A DNA stretch of 64,000 nucleotides from the NCBI GenBank assembly GCA_963846505.1, contig CAWJWD010000006.1, positions 682,001 through 746,000 of the forward strand, read 5' to 3'. Each line of letters starts with the position of its first letter. Position 1 is the stretch's first letter. Of the stretch, positions 34,857 through 42,979 are shown one piece after another. The notes under the pieces are model-generated. The model saw only the letters and a list, made by a program, of their open reading frames with translations. It did no database searches and was not told where the DNA came from. This stretch comes from JACVRW01 sp963846505 (lineage in GTDB: Bacteria; Actinomycetota; Thermoleophilia; Solirubrobacterales; Thermoleophilaceae). A program made the translations under genes and the position numbers.

Positions 34857-35465
34857 TCAGACCAGCACTCCCTCGAGGCGCAGCAGGAACTCCTTGCGCT
34901 CGACCCCGCCGGTGTATCCGCCGAGCGCGCCGCCGGTGCGCACCACGCGGTGGCACGGCACCACGATCGGCATCGGGTTGGAGCCGAGTGCGTTGCCGGT
35001 CGCCCGCACCGCGCGCTCGCTGCCGGCACCGGCGGCCACGTCCTTGTAGGTCTCCAGAGAGCCGTACTCGATCCCCGCCGTGTGCTCGAGCACCTGGCGG
35101 GCGAAGCCGTGCACGAGCGACCAGTCGAGCGGCAGCTCGAAGCGCTCGCGCCGACCCTCGAAGTACTCGTCGAGCTCGCGGCGCGCCTCGTCCAGACGCA
35201 CCGGCGCCTCCAACAGCCGCGGCGACAGCTTCTCCGCCAGCTCGCCGAGCAGTTCGTCACCCGGCGGGCGGTAGGACAGGGCGACGAGGCCGACCGGGGT
35301 CGAGACCGCCGTCAGGGGGCCGAGCGGCGAGTCGACGCTGGCGTAGGCGACGTCGAGCAGGCCTTCCTCGTGGGCGCGGGCGGCCAGCTGCTCGGCCAGC
35401 GCCGCGGGCGCGTCCTCGGTGCCATTGGCGGCGTCCCGCAGGGCGCGTTCGAGATCGTGGTTCAT
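34857..35465 (-). CDS. ogt: Methylated-DNA--protein-cysteine methyltransferase
   Basis: 202 residues. The ATG at 35463-35465 overlaps the sigma factor stop by 4 bp. The N-terminal ~55 residues are an unusual helical extension. The Ogt core follows: ASVDSPLGPLTAVSTPVGLVAL, the helix-turn-helix region EYGSLETYKDVA and RAVRATGNALGSNPMPIVVPCHRVV with the acceptor Cys in PCHRV, then GGYTGGVERKEFLLRLEG. It removes alkyl groups from O6-guanine and O4-thymine in a suicide reaction. Being the second gene after a sigma factor suggests damage- or stress-linked expression. Confidence 0.92.
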   Translation of the reverse strand: MNHDLERALRDAANGTEDAPAALAEQLAARAHEEGLLDVAYASVDSPLGPLTAVSTPVGLVALSYRPPGDELLGELAEKLSPRLLEAPVRLDEARRELDEYFEGRRERFELPLDWSLVHGFARQVLEHTAGIEYGSLETYKDVAAGAGSERAVRATGNALGSNPMPIVVPCHRVVRTGGALGGYTGGVERKEFLLRLEGVLV

Positions 35466-35932
35466 GGCGTGTACTCCTTCTTCAGACGCTTCAGTCCCTC
35501 GTGCACGTTGCGGCGAGCGGCCTCCTCCGATGACTCGAGCAGGTCGGCCAGCTCCGGGTAGCGCATGTCGAGCACCGAGCGGCAGTAGACGGCGGTGCGC
35601 TGCTTGTCGGGCAGTGCACTCAGCGCCGCCCACAGCTCCGGGTCGCCGACCGACGGGTTGCCGTCCGGCGCCGGCACGTCCGGCACCGTCTCGGACGGCA
35701 GCGCGCGCCGGGAACGAGCTCGGTGGGCGTCGATCGCCTTGCGCTGCGCGATCTTCAGCAGCCAGCCGCGCAGGTTGTCCGCACGAGTCAGCTGCGGATA
35801 GGCGCGCAGCGCTGCGATCCAGGTCTCCTGGTAGGCGTCGTCGGCCTCGTTGGGACCGGCGGTCATGACCAGGAAGCGGTACACGTCGCCGCCATGTGCA
35901 TCCAGCAGGGACTGGAATGGGGGCAGGTTCAC
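35462..35932 (-). CDS. ECF-type RNA polymerase sigma factor
   Basis: 156 residues from the GTG at 35932. Region 2 is seen at about 10-75 (DVYRFLVMTAGPNEADDAYQETWIAALRAY ... RGWLLKIAQRKAIDAHR), and region 4 at about 100-150 (WAALSALPDKQRTAVYCRSVLDMRYPELADLLESSEEAARRNVHEGLKRL). No anti-sigma gene flanks it. It is translationally coupled to ogt, so it may direct its own repair regulon. The size and two-region layout are standard for ECF sigma factors. Confidence 0.85.
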   Translation of the reverse strand: MNLPPFQSLLDAHGGDVYRFLVMTAGPNEADDAYQETWIAALRAYPQLTRADNLRGWLLKIAQRKAIDAHRARSRRALPSETVPDVPAPDGNPSVGDPELWAALSALPDKQRTAVYCRSVLDMRYPELADLLESSEEAARRNVHEGLKRLKKEYTP

Positions 35933-35967
35933 GCCCTTCCAACGCTACCCGCGGCAGTGGCGTGAGA

Positions 35968-37488
35968 TCAGGCCCTGATGAAGATCGGCGAGCCGAGCGG
36001 GATCGTCTCGATCAGCCAGCGCACCTGGTCGCTCGTGGCACGCATGCAGCCGAGGCTGACCGGCTTGCCGATCGAGGCGATGTCGGTCGTGGCGTGCACG
36101 GCGAGACGGTCGCCTCCGGGCCAGTCGTCGGGCAGCTTGGTCTGATGACCCGAGAGCGCCAACACGCAGCAGCCGTAGGGGGAGTTCTTGTCGGTCACCC
36201 GCAGGCGGTCGGTGACGGCGAAGCGACCCTCGGGCGTCGGATGCTCGCGTGAGCCGATCGCGACGGTCAGCTTCTTGACCGTGTGCCCGTCCTTGCGCAC
36301 GTACAGGAGCCGTCTCGAGAGGTCGGCGTGCAGCGACCAGCGCACGCAGTCCACGCGCGCCTGCGTGCGCGGGATCCAGCCGACCTCGCCGTTGGGCAGC
36401 TCCGGCACCGTCACGGCCAGCCAGCCCTCGCGCTGGCTCGAGACGCCGAGCACGCGCGGCGAGTTCCATTCGGTCTTCCCCGCGATGGAGATCAGCTTGC
36501 GACCGCCGGGCTCGCGGTAGAGCGTCGTCTTGCGACGCACGTAGGCGGTCGGGTAGCAGGCGGTGCTCTGAGGGTCGGAGGGGAACGGCACCGCGCCCAG
36601 CGGCCCGCGCTCCTGGGGCTCGAAGTGGCGCGTCCCGTCGCCGCCGGCGCCCCGGGTCGAGTCGTCGACGCCGCCGAGCACCTTGGCACCGACGAAGCCG
36701 ACCAGGCCGGCGAACGCGGCCAGACCGACCGCGGCCAGCACGACCGCCCGCGGCGCGTGGCGTTCCTGGTCCGCCGGGGCGTGCTCGTCCGAGAGCATCT
36801 CGAGCACCGGCTTGGGTGGCCGGGTGCGACGCGGTGGAAGCTCCGCGGCCTCCGCGCCGGCCGGCGTCTCGCCTGCGTCGGCCGCGGCGGAGGAAACCGG
36901 CGGGGCGGCCGGGTCGGGCACGGCCTCGGGCAGGACGGCGGCAGCGGCGCCCTCGATCTCGTCCGGAGCGGCGGTGGTCTCATCCGGAGCGGCGGCGACC
37001 TCCTCGGCGTCGGCGGGAACGGCGATCGCATCCTCGGCCTCGACGGTGGAAGCCGCCGGACCGGCGGCGCGTACGGGCTCTTCCTCCGGCTCGCGGCCGA
37101 GCTTGTACACCCGCGGCTCGAGCTCGGGCGGCTCCGTGCGCTCCTCCGCCTCCCGGGTCAGGGCCGCCACCGACGGCGAGCGGCGCTCGCCGGGCTGGAA
37201 CTCCGTGCCCGCCGGCTTCGACGAGCCGCCCTCGACGGCGGCCCAGGTCTCCGGCTCCAGCAGTGCCTTGAGCACCGCGCCGAGATCCTCGCCGCGCTTG
37301 GCGCCGAGGTCGTCGGCGAGCCGGTCGATCGCGCCGCTGCGGCGTCGCGCGACCTCCGCCGGCGCGCAGTCGTAGAGACGCCCGAGCGCCTCGTCGGGCA
37401 CCCGTCTGCGCAACGAGAGCGCGAGCAGCTCACGATCACGAGGATCGAGGCGTTCGAGCGCTGCGGCAAGCTGTTCCGGCTGGATCAA
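35968..37488 (-). CDS. L,D-transpeptidase with cytoplasmic sigma-region-4-like domain
   Basis: 506 residues from the TTG at 37488 (GGAG 7 bases upstream); the frame stays open to 37620. Residues ~5-60 (LAAALERLDPRDRELLALSLRRRVPDEALGRLYDCAPAEVARR) look like sigma region 4/HTH. A long acidic Ala/Glu/Pro linker (to ~255) precedes one TM helix (~270-290: VVLAAVGLAAFAGLVGFVGA). Outside follow an SH3-like segment (YVRRKTTLYREPG ... GWIPRTQARV) and a YkuD domain with HATTDIASIGKPVSLGCMR, where His and Cys are catalytic. YkuD enzymes form 3-3 peptidoglycan cross-links or anchor proteins. The DNA-binding-like intracellular part is unusual. Confidence 0.8.
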   Translation of the reverse strand: MIQPEQLAAALERLDPRDRELLALSLRRRVPDEALGRLYDCAPAEVARRRSGAIDRLADDLGAKRGEDLGAVLKALLEPETWAAVEGGSSKPAGTEFQPGERRSPSVAALTREAEERTEPPELEPRVYKLGREPEEEPVRAAGPAASTVEAEDAIAVPADAEEVAAAPDETTAAPDEIEGAAAAVLPEAVPDPAAPPVSSAAADAGETPAGAEAAELPPRRTRPPKPVLEMLSDEHAPADQERHAPRAVVLAAVGLAAFAGLVGFVGAKVLGGVDDSTRGAGGDGTRHFEPQERGPLGAVPFPSDPQSTACYPTAYVRRKTTLYREPGGRKLISIAGKTEWNSPRVLGVSSQREGWLAVTVPELPNGEVGWIPRTQARVDCVRWSLHADLSRRLLYVRKDGHTVKKLTVAIGSREHPTPEGRFAVTDRLRVTDKNSPYGCCVLALSGHQTKLPDDWPGGDRLAVHATTDIASIGKPVSLGCMRATSDQVRWLIETIPLGSPIFIRA

Positions 37489-37610
37489 GGAGGGCTCCGA
37501 GAACGACGCCTGGAGCTCGGCGCCGACCCGCTGGAAGCGTACTGACGGGGTGGGTCGGAGCCGGCGGCGTTCCCCCCGCCGGCACGTGGTTGAAAATATT
37601 GGGGTACACG

Positions 37611-38678
37611 ATGGCTGCACAACCCGCCCAGCGCTCCGCTCGCGGCAGCATGCTGCCGCGTCTGCTCGACCTGATCGGCGACCTGCACGGCTTCGACGAC
37701 CTCGACGACTTCCGCAGCGAGGTCCTCGTGGCCGTCAGCCACGCCGTCCCGAACGACTGGGCCTCCTACAACGAGGTCGGGGAGCGGCCGGAGGACCTGC
37801 GCATCGTGATGATCCCCGAGCCGGTCGAGCACCTGCAGCCGGCGTTCGCGCGCTGGTCGCACCAGCACCCGCTGATCGCCTACATGCGCACCACGAGCGA
37901 CGGCCGTCCGCGGCGGATCTCGGACGTCATCGACCAGCGGTCCTTCCACGAGCTCGAGCTCTACACCGAGGTCTACGTGCACCTGGGCGTCGAGTCGCAG
38001 CTCGCCTTCACGCTGCCCGCCCAGCTTCCGACGGTGATCGGGATCGCCCTCAGCCGCGGCGAGGAGGACTTCGCCGACCACGAGGTCGAACTGCTCGCCC
38101 ACGCCCGGCCGCACCTGATCCAGGCCTATCGCAACGCCGAGCTCGCCAGCACGCGCATCGGGGTGCTCGCCTCGCTCGAGGCGGGGCTGGACGTCGCCGG
38201 CAGGCCGCTGGTGGTGATCGGCCCGCGCGGCCGCGTCGAGTTCGCGACCGCGACCGCACGCGAGCTGCTGGGGGACTTCACCCGGCTCCCGACCGCCGTC
38301 GCGGAGTGGCTCGACGCCCGCCGCGACGAGCCCGGCCCGGCGGCCGAACCGCTGCAGCTCGACACCGAGCGCGGCCGGCTGCTCGTGCGGGCGCTCCCAC
38401 GCGCCTCCGGCGACCCGCGCACCGTGTTGCTGCTCGGCATCGGCGACGGTGGCCTCGCCATCGACGGCCTGCGCAGCCTCGGCCTCACCGGCCGCCAAGC
38501 GGAGACACTGCGCTGGATCGCCCTCGGCCGCTCCGCCGCGGACGCCGCGAGCGAGATGGGCATCGCCGAGCGCACCGTTCACAAGCACCTGCAGGGCGTC
38601 TACGCGAAGCTCGGCGTCAACTCGCGCTCGCAGGCCGCCGCGACGGCCTGGGCCTCGCTCGGCCCGGCGACACACTAA
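37611..38678 (+). CDS. LuxR-family transcriptional regulator
   Basis: 355 residues from the ATG at 37611 (a TTG in the same frame lies at 37590). The N-terminal ~280 residues form sensory-like domains with no named ligand motif (DWASYNEVGERPEDLRIVMIPEPVEHLQPAF, then a PAS-like VVIGPRGRVEFATATARELLG). The C-terminal LuxR HTH is clear: LGLTGRQAETLRWIALGRSAADAASEMGIAERTVHKHLQGVYAKLGVNSRSQA. It is divergent from the L,D-transpeptidase across 122 bp, so it may regulate that gene or itself. Confidence 0.85.
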   Translation: MAAQPAQRSARGSMLPRLLDLIGDLHGFDDLDDFRSEVLVAVSHAVPNDWASYNEVGERPEDLRIVMIPEPVEHLQPAFARWSHQHPLIAYMRTTSDGRPRRISDVIDQRSFHELELYTEVYVHLGVESQLAFTLPAQLPTVIGIALSRGEEDFADHEVELLAHARPHLIQAYRNAELASTRIGVLASLEAGLDVAGRPLVVIGPRGRVEFATATARELLGDFTRLPTAVAEWLDARRDEPGPAAEPLQLDTERGRLLVRALPRASGDPRTVLLLGIGDGGLAIDGLRSLGLTGRQAETLRWIALGRSAADAASEMGIAERTVHKHLQGVYAKLGVNSRSQAAATAWASLGPATH

Positions 38679-38685
38679 CAATTTC

Positions 38686-38716
38686 AGTTGTCATGTAACA
38701 ACTAGATTTGTATGCT
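38686..38716 (+). promoter_or_regulatory. Promoter and palindromic operator of the MNT-HEPN pair
   Basis: A -35 TTGTCA (38688-38693), 17-bp spacer and -10 TATGCT (38711-38716) form a near-consensus promoter. AGTTGT-CATGTA-ACAACT (38686-38703) is a perfect 6-bp inverted repeat covering the -35. Transcription would begin within a few bases of the GTG at 38725, implying a leaderless mRNA. No Shine-Dalgarno sequence is visible before that GTG, in agreement. Confidence 0.7.
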
Positions 38717-38724
38717 GTCGGATC

Positions 38725-39348
38725 GTGGATCTCGCACGCCCCTACTCGATCGTGTCCAGTCGCTTGGACGGCGCTGCCCTGACCGTGCTCGCCGGGACCA
38801 CTCAACCGCTCACCGGCCATCAGGTCGCCCGGCAAGCCAGGGAGGGCACTCAACAGGGGATCGGCAAGGCGCTGCAGCGTCTCGTGGATCAGGGCCTCGT
38901 CATACGCACCGACGCCGGCAGCGCCCACCTCTACGCCCTCAATCGCGAGCATGTCGGCGCCCCCGTGGCGGAGCTGCTGGCCGGCCTGCGCCCAGCCTTG
39001 TTCAGCCGGCTCGAGCAGCGCATCGCCCGCTGGGAAGAGCGGCCTGTGCATGCCTCGCTGTTCGGGTCCACGAGCCGGGGCGAGGGAAGCATCGACAGCG
39101 ACGTCGACATCATGGTCGTCCGGCCCGGCTCGTTGGCGGAGGACGATGCGACGTGGCGTGCCCAGATCGACGAGCTCGCACGCGACGTACGTCGCTGGAC
39201 CGGTAATCGCGCCGCGATCTCGGAACTGGCCGAAGCAGATCTCGACCGTCTCGCTCGCGACCGCCCTCCGATCGTGGACGAGTTGCGCGCGGACGCGGTG
39301 ACCCTCGCCGGCCCGGACATCCGCGCCCTGCTCGAGAGGCCCTCGTGA
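38725..39348 (+). CDS. MNT-domain nucleotidyltransferase with N-terminal winged helix (MntA-like antitoxin)
   Basis: 207 residues, GTG start. The N-terminal ~85 residues resemble a winged helix (LTGHQVARQAREGTQQGIGKALQRLVDQGLVIR). The nucleotidyltransferase core has LFGSTSRGEGSIDSDVDIMVV, an exact GSX10DXD as in MntA, which AMPylates and inactivates a HEPN toxin. The C-terminus is acidic and helical. The next gene overlaps by 4 bp and is HEPN-like, completing a type VII toxin-antitoxin module. The winged helix probably binds the palindrome at 38686-38703 for autoregulation; this is inferred. Confidence 0.8.
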   Translation: MDLARPYSIVSSRLDGAALTVLAGTTQPLTGHQVARQAREGTQQGIGKALQRLVDQGLVIRTDAGSAHLYALNREHVGAPVAELLAGLRPALFSRLEQRIARWEERPVHASLFGSTSRGEGSIDSDVDIMVVRPGSLAEDDATWRAQIDELARDVRRWTGNRAAISELAEADLDRLARDRPPIVDELRADAVTLAGPDIRALLERPS

Positions 39349-39773
39349 CGCGGCGCAAGACCAGCCGAGTCCAACCATGCGGGGCAGACGAGGCGCGCAG
39401 CCGCCTCGAGCATGCACGGCGGTTCTTGGAGGTCGCCGAGCTTGCCGCCACGGATCACAAGGCAGACGGGAGCCTGGAATACGGCAATGCCGCCGCGACG
39501 CTCGCCGTCCTGGCCGGCATCGCCGCAACCGATGCCGCCTGCTGCAAGGCGCTCGGCCAGCGCTCGCGTGCAGAGGATCGTCACGACGCCGAGCAGCTCA
39601 TCGAGCTCGTGACCCCGGGCGGGTCGCAGGCGGCTGGCGACCTACGGCGGCTGATCGCCTTGAAGAACGACGCGCAATACGGGTTCTACAACGTCGGCCG
39701 TCAGCAGTTGACGAGCGCGCTGCGGCAAGCGCGCAAGCTCGTCGACTTCGCCGCCACGGTGCTGCAGCGCTAG
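39345..39773 (+). CDS. HEPN-like toxin partner of the MNT protein
   Basis: 142 residues, GTG start overlapping the MNT stop (GTGA). All-helical, with ARRFLEVAELAATD, a long hydrophobic helix NAAATLAVLAGIAATDAAC, and the C-terminal LRRLIALKNDAQYGFYNVGRQQLTSALRQARKLVDFA. The last stretch corresponds to the HEPN region that normally carries the RX4-6H RNase motif, but here the pattern is K-N-D-A-Q-Y with no clear His. It may therefore be a non-canonical HEPN or act without classical RNase chemistry. Confidence 0.65.
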   Translation: MTRRKTSRVQPCGADEARSRLEHARRFLEVAELAATDHKADGSLEYGNAAATLAVLAGIAATDAACCKALGQRSRAEDRHDAEQLIELVTPGGSQAAGDLRRLIALKNDAQYGFYNVGRQQLTSALRQARKLVDFAATVLQR

Positions 39774-39796
39774 CAGTCGCGCGACGTCGGTTGAGA

Positions 39797-39882
39797 GGAG
39801 GGGGGGGGATTTGAACCCCCGGGCCCCGAGGGGCCGGCTGCTTTCAAGGCAGCTGCGATAGACCGGACTCTGCCACCCCTCC
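39797..39882 (-). tRNA. tRNA-Ser(UGA)
   Basis: Class II tRNA. Acceptor GGAGGGG pairs with CCCCTCC, and anticodon stem GCTGC/GCAGC encloses CTTGAAA (anticodon TGA). A GC-rich variable arm and T-arm GGGGGTTCAAATCCCCC complete it. The G-run at the 3' end makes the exact last base uncertain. It lies 34 bp downstream of serS on the same strand. Confidence 0.92.
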
Positions 39883-39916
39883 GTGGCTACGTCCTAGGGT
39901 AGGGCAACGACCGTAG

Positions 39917-41156
39917 TCAGGCAGCAGGTTCGAGCGTGCTGGGCGCGCCGAAGTCCGCTAGGACCGCAGGAAGCTCGATGCTGCCGTCCTCGCGCTGGCC
40001 GTTCTCGACCAAGGCGATGATCGTACGGCCGACCGCCACGGCGGTGCCGTTGAGGGTGTGCACGTGGCGCGGGCCGCCCTTCTCGGGGCGGTGGCGCACG
40101 TCGAGCCGCCGCGCCTGGAAGTCCGTCGTGTTCGAGCACGAGGTCAGCTCGCGATAGCGCTCCTGGCCGGGCAGCCACGCCTCGAGGTCGTACTTCTTCG
40201 CCGCCGAGGCGCCGAGGTCGTCGACGGCGATGTTGACCACCCGATACGGGATGCCGAGCGTCTGCAGGATCCGCTCCTCGATGGCCAGCAGGCGCTCGTG
40301 CTCGTCGCGCGAGCCCTCCGGGTCGACGAACGCGAACATCTCGACCTTGTCGAACTGGTGCACGCGGAAGAGGCCCTGGGTGTCCTTGCCCGCGGCGCCG
40401 GCCTCGCGTCGGAAGCAGGGCGAGAAGCCGGCGTAGCGCAGCGGCAGCTCGTCGAGGATCTGCCCGGCGTGCAGCGAGGCGAGCGACACCTCGGAGGTGC
40501 CGACGAGATAGAGGTCGTCGTCGGGCACGCGGTAGATCTGCTGCTCGGTGTCGGGCAGCATGCCGGTGCCGAACAGCGCCTCCTCACGCACGAGCACCGG
40601 CGGCACCACCGGCGTGAAGCCCTCGCCCTCGAGCAGGTCGAGCACCCACGTGACGAGCGCCAGCTCGAGCCGCACCAGCGGTCCCTTGAGGTAGACGAAG
40701 CGCGAGCCGGCGACCCGGGCGCCGGCCTCGGAGTCGATCAGGTCGCCGAGCAGCTCGACGTGGTTGCTTGCCCGCGCGGCCGGCCTCGCCGACCTCGCGC
40801 AGCGTCTCGTCGGCCGGCGGCGCACTCTCCTCGGGCAGGTTCGGCAGCGCCGCCAGCGCCGCCGCGCGCCGCTCCTCGACGCTGCGCAGCTCCTCGTCGA
40901 GCTCCTTCTCACGCGCCGAGTCGGAGCGCACCGAGTCGATCGCCTCGGAGGCGTCCTCGCCCGCCCGCTGCAGCTCGCCGATGCGCTTGCTCGCCTCGTT
41001 CTTGTGGCGTCTGAGCTCCTCGAGCTCGGGCAGGATCGCGCGCCGGCGCTCGTCGAGCTCGAGCGCCTCGTCGAGCACCGCCGGATCGACGCCGCGTCGC
41101 CGCAGCCCCTCGCGCGCCGGCTCGGGATCCGTCCTGATCTGCCTGAGGTCGAGCAA
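39917..41156 (-). CDS. serS: Seryl-tRNA synthetase (frame interrupted once)
   Basis: The TTG at 41156 starts LDLRQIRTDPE and a coiled-coil tRNA-binding arm (LEELRRHKNEASKRIGELQR ... DEELRSVEERRAAALAALPNLP). Near 40770 one extra base (GGGCA region) separates this from the catalytic domain in another frame, which resumes SNHVELLGDLIDSEAG. Class II motifs are present: GFSPCFRREAGAAGKDTQGL (motif 2) and GGPRHVHTLNGTAVAVGRTIIALVEN (motif 3). It charges tRNA-Ser with serine and is essential, so the break is almost certainly a sequence error. The cognate tRNA-Ser(UGA) follows directly. Confidence 0.88.
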
Positions 41157-41173
41157 CGCGACCCCTGCTCCCG

Positions 41174-41597
41174 CTAGCCGCCGGGGTTGGAGCCGGTGTC
41201 GGTCAGGTCGTCGTCGGGATCCCGGCCGCCGGAGTACTTGGACGAGGAAGTCGGCGACCGCCTTGGCGTCGTCGCCGACGACGATGTTCGCCGGCATGAT
41301 CGCGCCGGAGAAGCCGCCGTTGCGGATCGCGAACAGCACGTCGCTGCGATCTTCCTTGCGCACGTTGAAGTTCGGCCCGTTGGTGCGCTCGCCGCCCTGG
41401 ATCTGCCCCGGCGGCTTGGAGCCGTAGGCGTTCGCCGCCTCCAGCGAGTGGCAGCCCGAGCAGCGCTCGTTGAACAGCTCGGCGCCCCGATGCAGGCTGG
41501 CCTCCTGCTGGGGCACCTCGATCTCACCCTGGCCGCAGCCCGCCGCGACGGCGGCGAGGGTCGCGAGGGCGGAGGCGATGAGGACGCGACGCTTCAC
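41174..41597 (-). CDS. Cytochrome c lipoprotein (frame interrupted once)
   Basis: About 140 residues. A lipobox signal (TLAAVAAGC) is followed by a heme-binding CSGCH in LFNERCSGCHSLEAANAYG, and a likely distal Met in AIMPANIVVGDD. An extra C near 41237 breaks the frame. Corrected, the protein ends ADFLVKYSGGRDPDD ... GSNPGG at the TAG at 41174. It is a small membrane-anchored class I cytochrome c, suited to carry electrons between a quinol-oxidising complex and an oxidase. It lies 17 bp upstream of serS. Confidence 0.8.
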
Positions 41598-41620
41598 GGC
41601 GCGGCATAGTACCCATCCGC

Positions 41621-42010
41621 ATGGCTCGCCTTCTCTGCACCCTCACATTGGCTGTCCTGGTCGTCGGCGGTTGCGGCGGCTCGGACGACGCCGACGAGGG
41701 CTCCGGACGCACCGTGAACGTGGCGGCGAACGGCGCCGTCACGGTCAGGGCCAAGGAGTACGCCTTCGACCCGAAGACGATCGTCGTCGACGGCGCCGGA
41801 CGCCTCCGGATCCGGCTCGACAACGACGGTTCGCTCGCCCACGACATCCGCGTCCGCGAGGGGGATCGCGACCTCGGCGGCACGCCGAGCTTCCCCGCCG
41901 GCGAGAGCCGCCGGGCGACGGTCAACCTCCCCCACGGCCGCTACGAGTTCCTCTGCACCGTCGGCGACCATGCCGAGCTCGGCATGCGCGGCAGCCTCGT
42001 CGTCAAGTGA
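41621..42010 (+). CDS. Cupredoxin-like (plastocyanin/azurin family) lipoprotein
   Basis: 129 residues. Signal with lipobox LVVGGCGG, then a Gly/Asp-rich spacer and a single cupredoxin domain. Copper ligands fit type 1: His in GSLAHDIRV, then Cys and His in YEFLCTVGDHAELGM with the Met following. It is likely a periplasmic-side electron carrier or copper-binding protein tethered to the membrane. It is divergent from the cytochrome c gene, 23 bp away, and its 3' end overlaps the next convergent gene by 8 bp. Confidence 0.85.
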   Translation: MARLLCTLTLAVLVVGGCGGSDDADEGSGRTVNVAANGAVTVRAKEYAFDPKTIVVDGAGRLRIRLDNDGSLAHDIRVREGDRDLGGTPSFPAGESRRATVNLPHGRYEFLCTVGDHAELGMRGSLVVK

Positions 42011-42488
42011 CGATGCTGCCGCGACGCTTGGCGAAGCGCACGCAGGTGCCGGCCATCCCCGGCTGAACCTCGACCACGTCCATCAGGCGGCGCATGAACT
42101 CCAGCCCGCGGCCGCTGATCGGCATCTCGCCGCGACGCGCGACCCGCGGCACGAAGCGTCCGCTGTCGAGCACCTCGAAGACGAGCATGTCGCCCTCGAC
42201 GAGCGCCACGATCCGGACCTCGTCGTGCGGTGAGGACGAGCCGTGGCGGATCGCGTTCGTGACCGCCTCGCTCATGGCGAGCCGCACGTCGTAGCAGGCG
42301 TTCGAGTCGAGGCCGAAGTCCTCGGCCGCGCTGACCGCAAAGGCGCGTGCTTCCTTGAGCCGAGCGAGCTCGGCGCGGAAGGCATGTTCCCTCGGCTCGA
42401 ACCCATCCACCTCGGCAGTCCCGTCCTGCGCGGTCCCAGCTGTGGCAGTCCTGCTCGCCACGCCGTAGTTGTACCCGATCTCAGCCAC
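42003..42488 (-). CDS. RsbW-like serine kinase/anti-sigma (HATPase_c_2) protein
   Basis: 161 residues. A short N-terminal extension precedes the GHKL ATPase fold: DVRLAMSEAVTNAIRHGSSSPHDEV (N-box with the Asn and His), VFEVLDSGRFVPRV (G1 box, DxG) and ISGRGLEFMRRLMDVVEV (G2-like). Such proteins bind and inhibit sigma factors or phosphorylate anti-anti-sigma factors. No STAS or sigma partner is adjacent. Its ATG overlaps the stop of the upstream membrane protein by 8 bp. Confidence 0.82.
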   Translation of the reverse strand: MAEIGYNYGVASRTATAGTAQDGTAEVDGFEPREHAFRAELARLKEARAFAVSAAEDFGLDSNACYDVRLAMSEAVTNAIRHGSSSPHDEVRIVALVEGDMLVFEVLDSGRFVPRVARRGEMPISGRGLEFMRRLMDVVEVQPGMAGTCVRFAKRRGSIVT

Positions 42489-42919
42489 CGGTCTGGTAGG
42501 CGCGCAGGGCCAGCGTGAGGATCAGCAGCGCCCCGACCGTCATCACGCCCATCTCGTTGATCGCGACCTTGCGTGCGATCGCGACCTGCTGCGAGCGGTC
42601 GAGCGCCTCGAGGTCGTCGACCTCCTCCAACTCGCGCTGCGCGATGCCCACGCGCATGCCCTCGCTGACGAGCGAGATCGCCAGCGGCGCGAGCCCGTAG
42701 ACCATGTGCAGACCGTCGGGGGCGCTCTTGCCGCTGGCGACCAGCAGCAGGCCGACGACCGCCTGCACGACGACGAAGACTTGTGCCAGCCGCAGCAAGG
42801 GGCCAGAATGCGATCGACGCCCGCGCGTCCTTGCGCGTCCAGGCGACCCCGCCCCAGCCCGCGGCGACCAGGTTCGAGACCAGCACGCCGATGCCCAACC
42901 ACATGTGGAACCCGCTCAT
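42481..42919 (-). CDS. Small membrane protein (frame interrupted once)
   Basis: About 145 residues with four hydrophobic segments: MWLGIGVLVSNLVAAGWGGVAW, AQVFVVVQAVVGLLLVASG, HMVYGLAPLAISLVSEG and MGVMTVGALLILTLALRAYQ. An extra C in CCCC near 42802 splits it. Removing it gives a continuous protein from the ATG at 42919 (FWP-LLRLAQ). It lies between the nuo operon (divergent, 60 bp) and the RsbW-like gene (8-bp overlap). No family is recognised. Confidence 0.6.
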
Positions 42920-42979
42920 AGCGTGCCCTTTCGCACTATGTAGCACCCCCGCACAAGCTTCGTTATACCTCCGAGCGAC

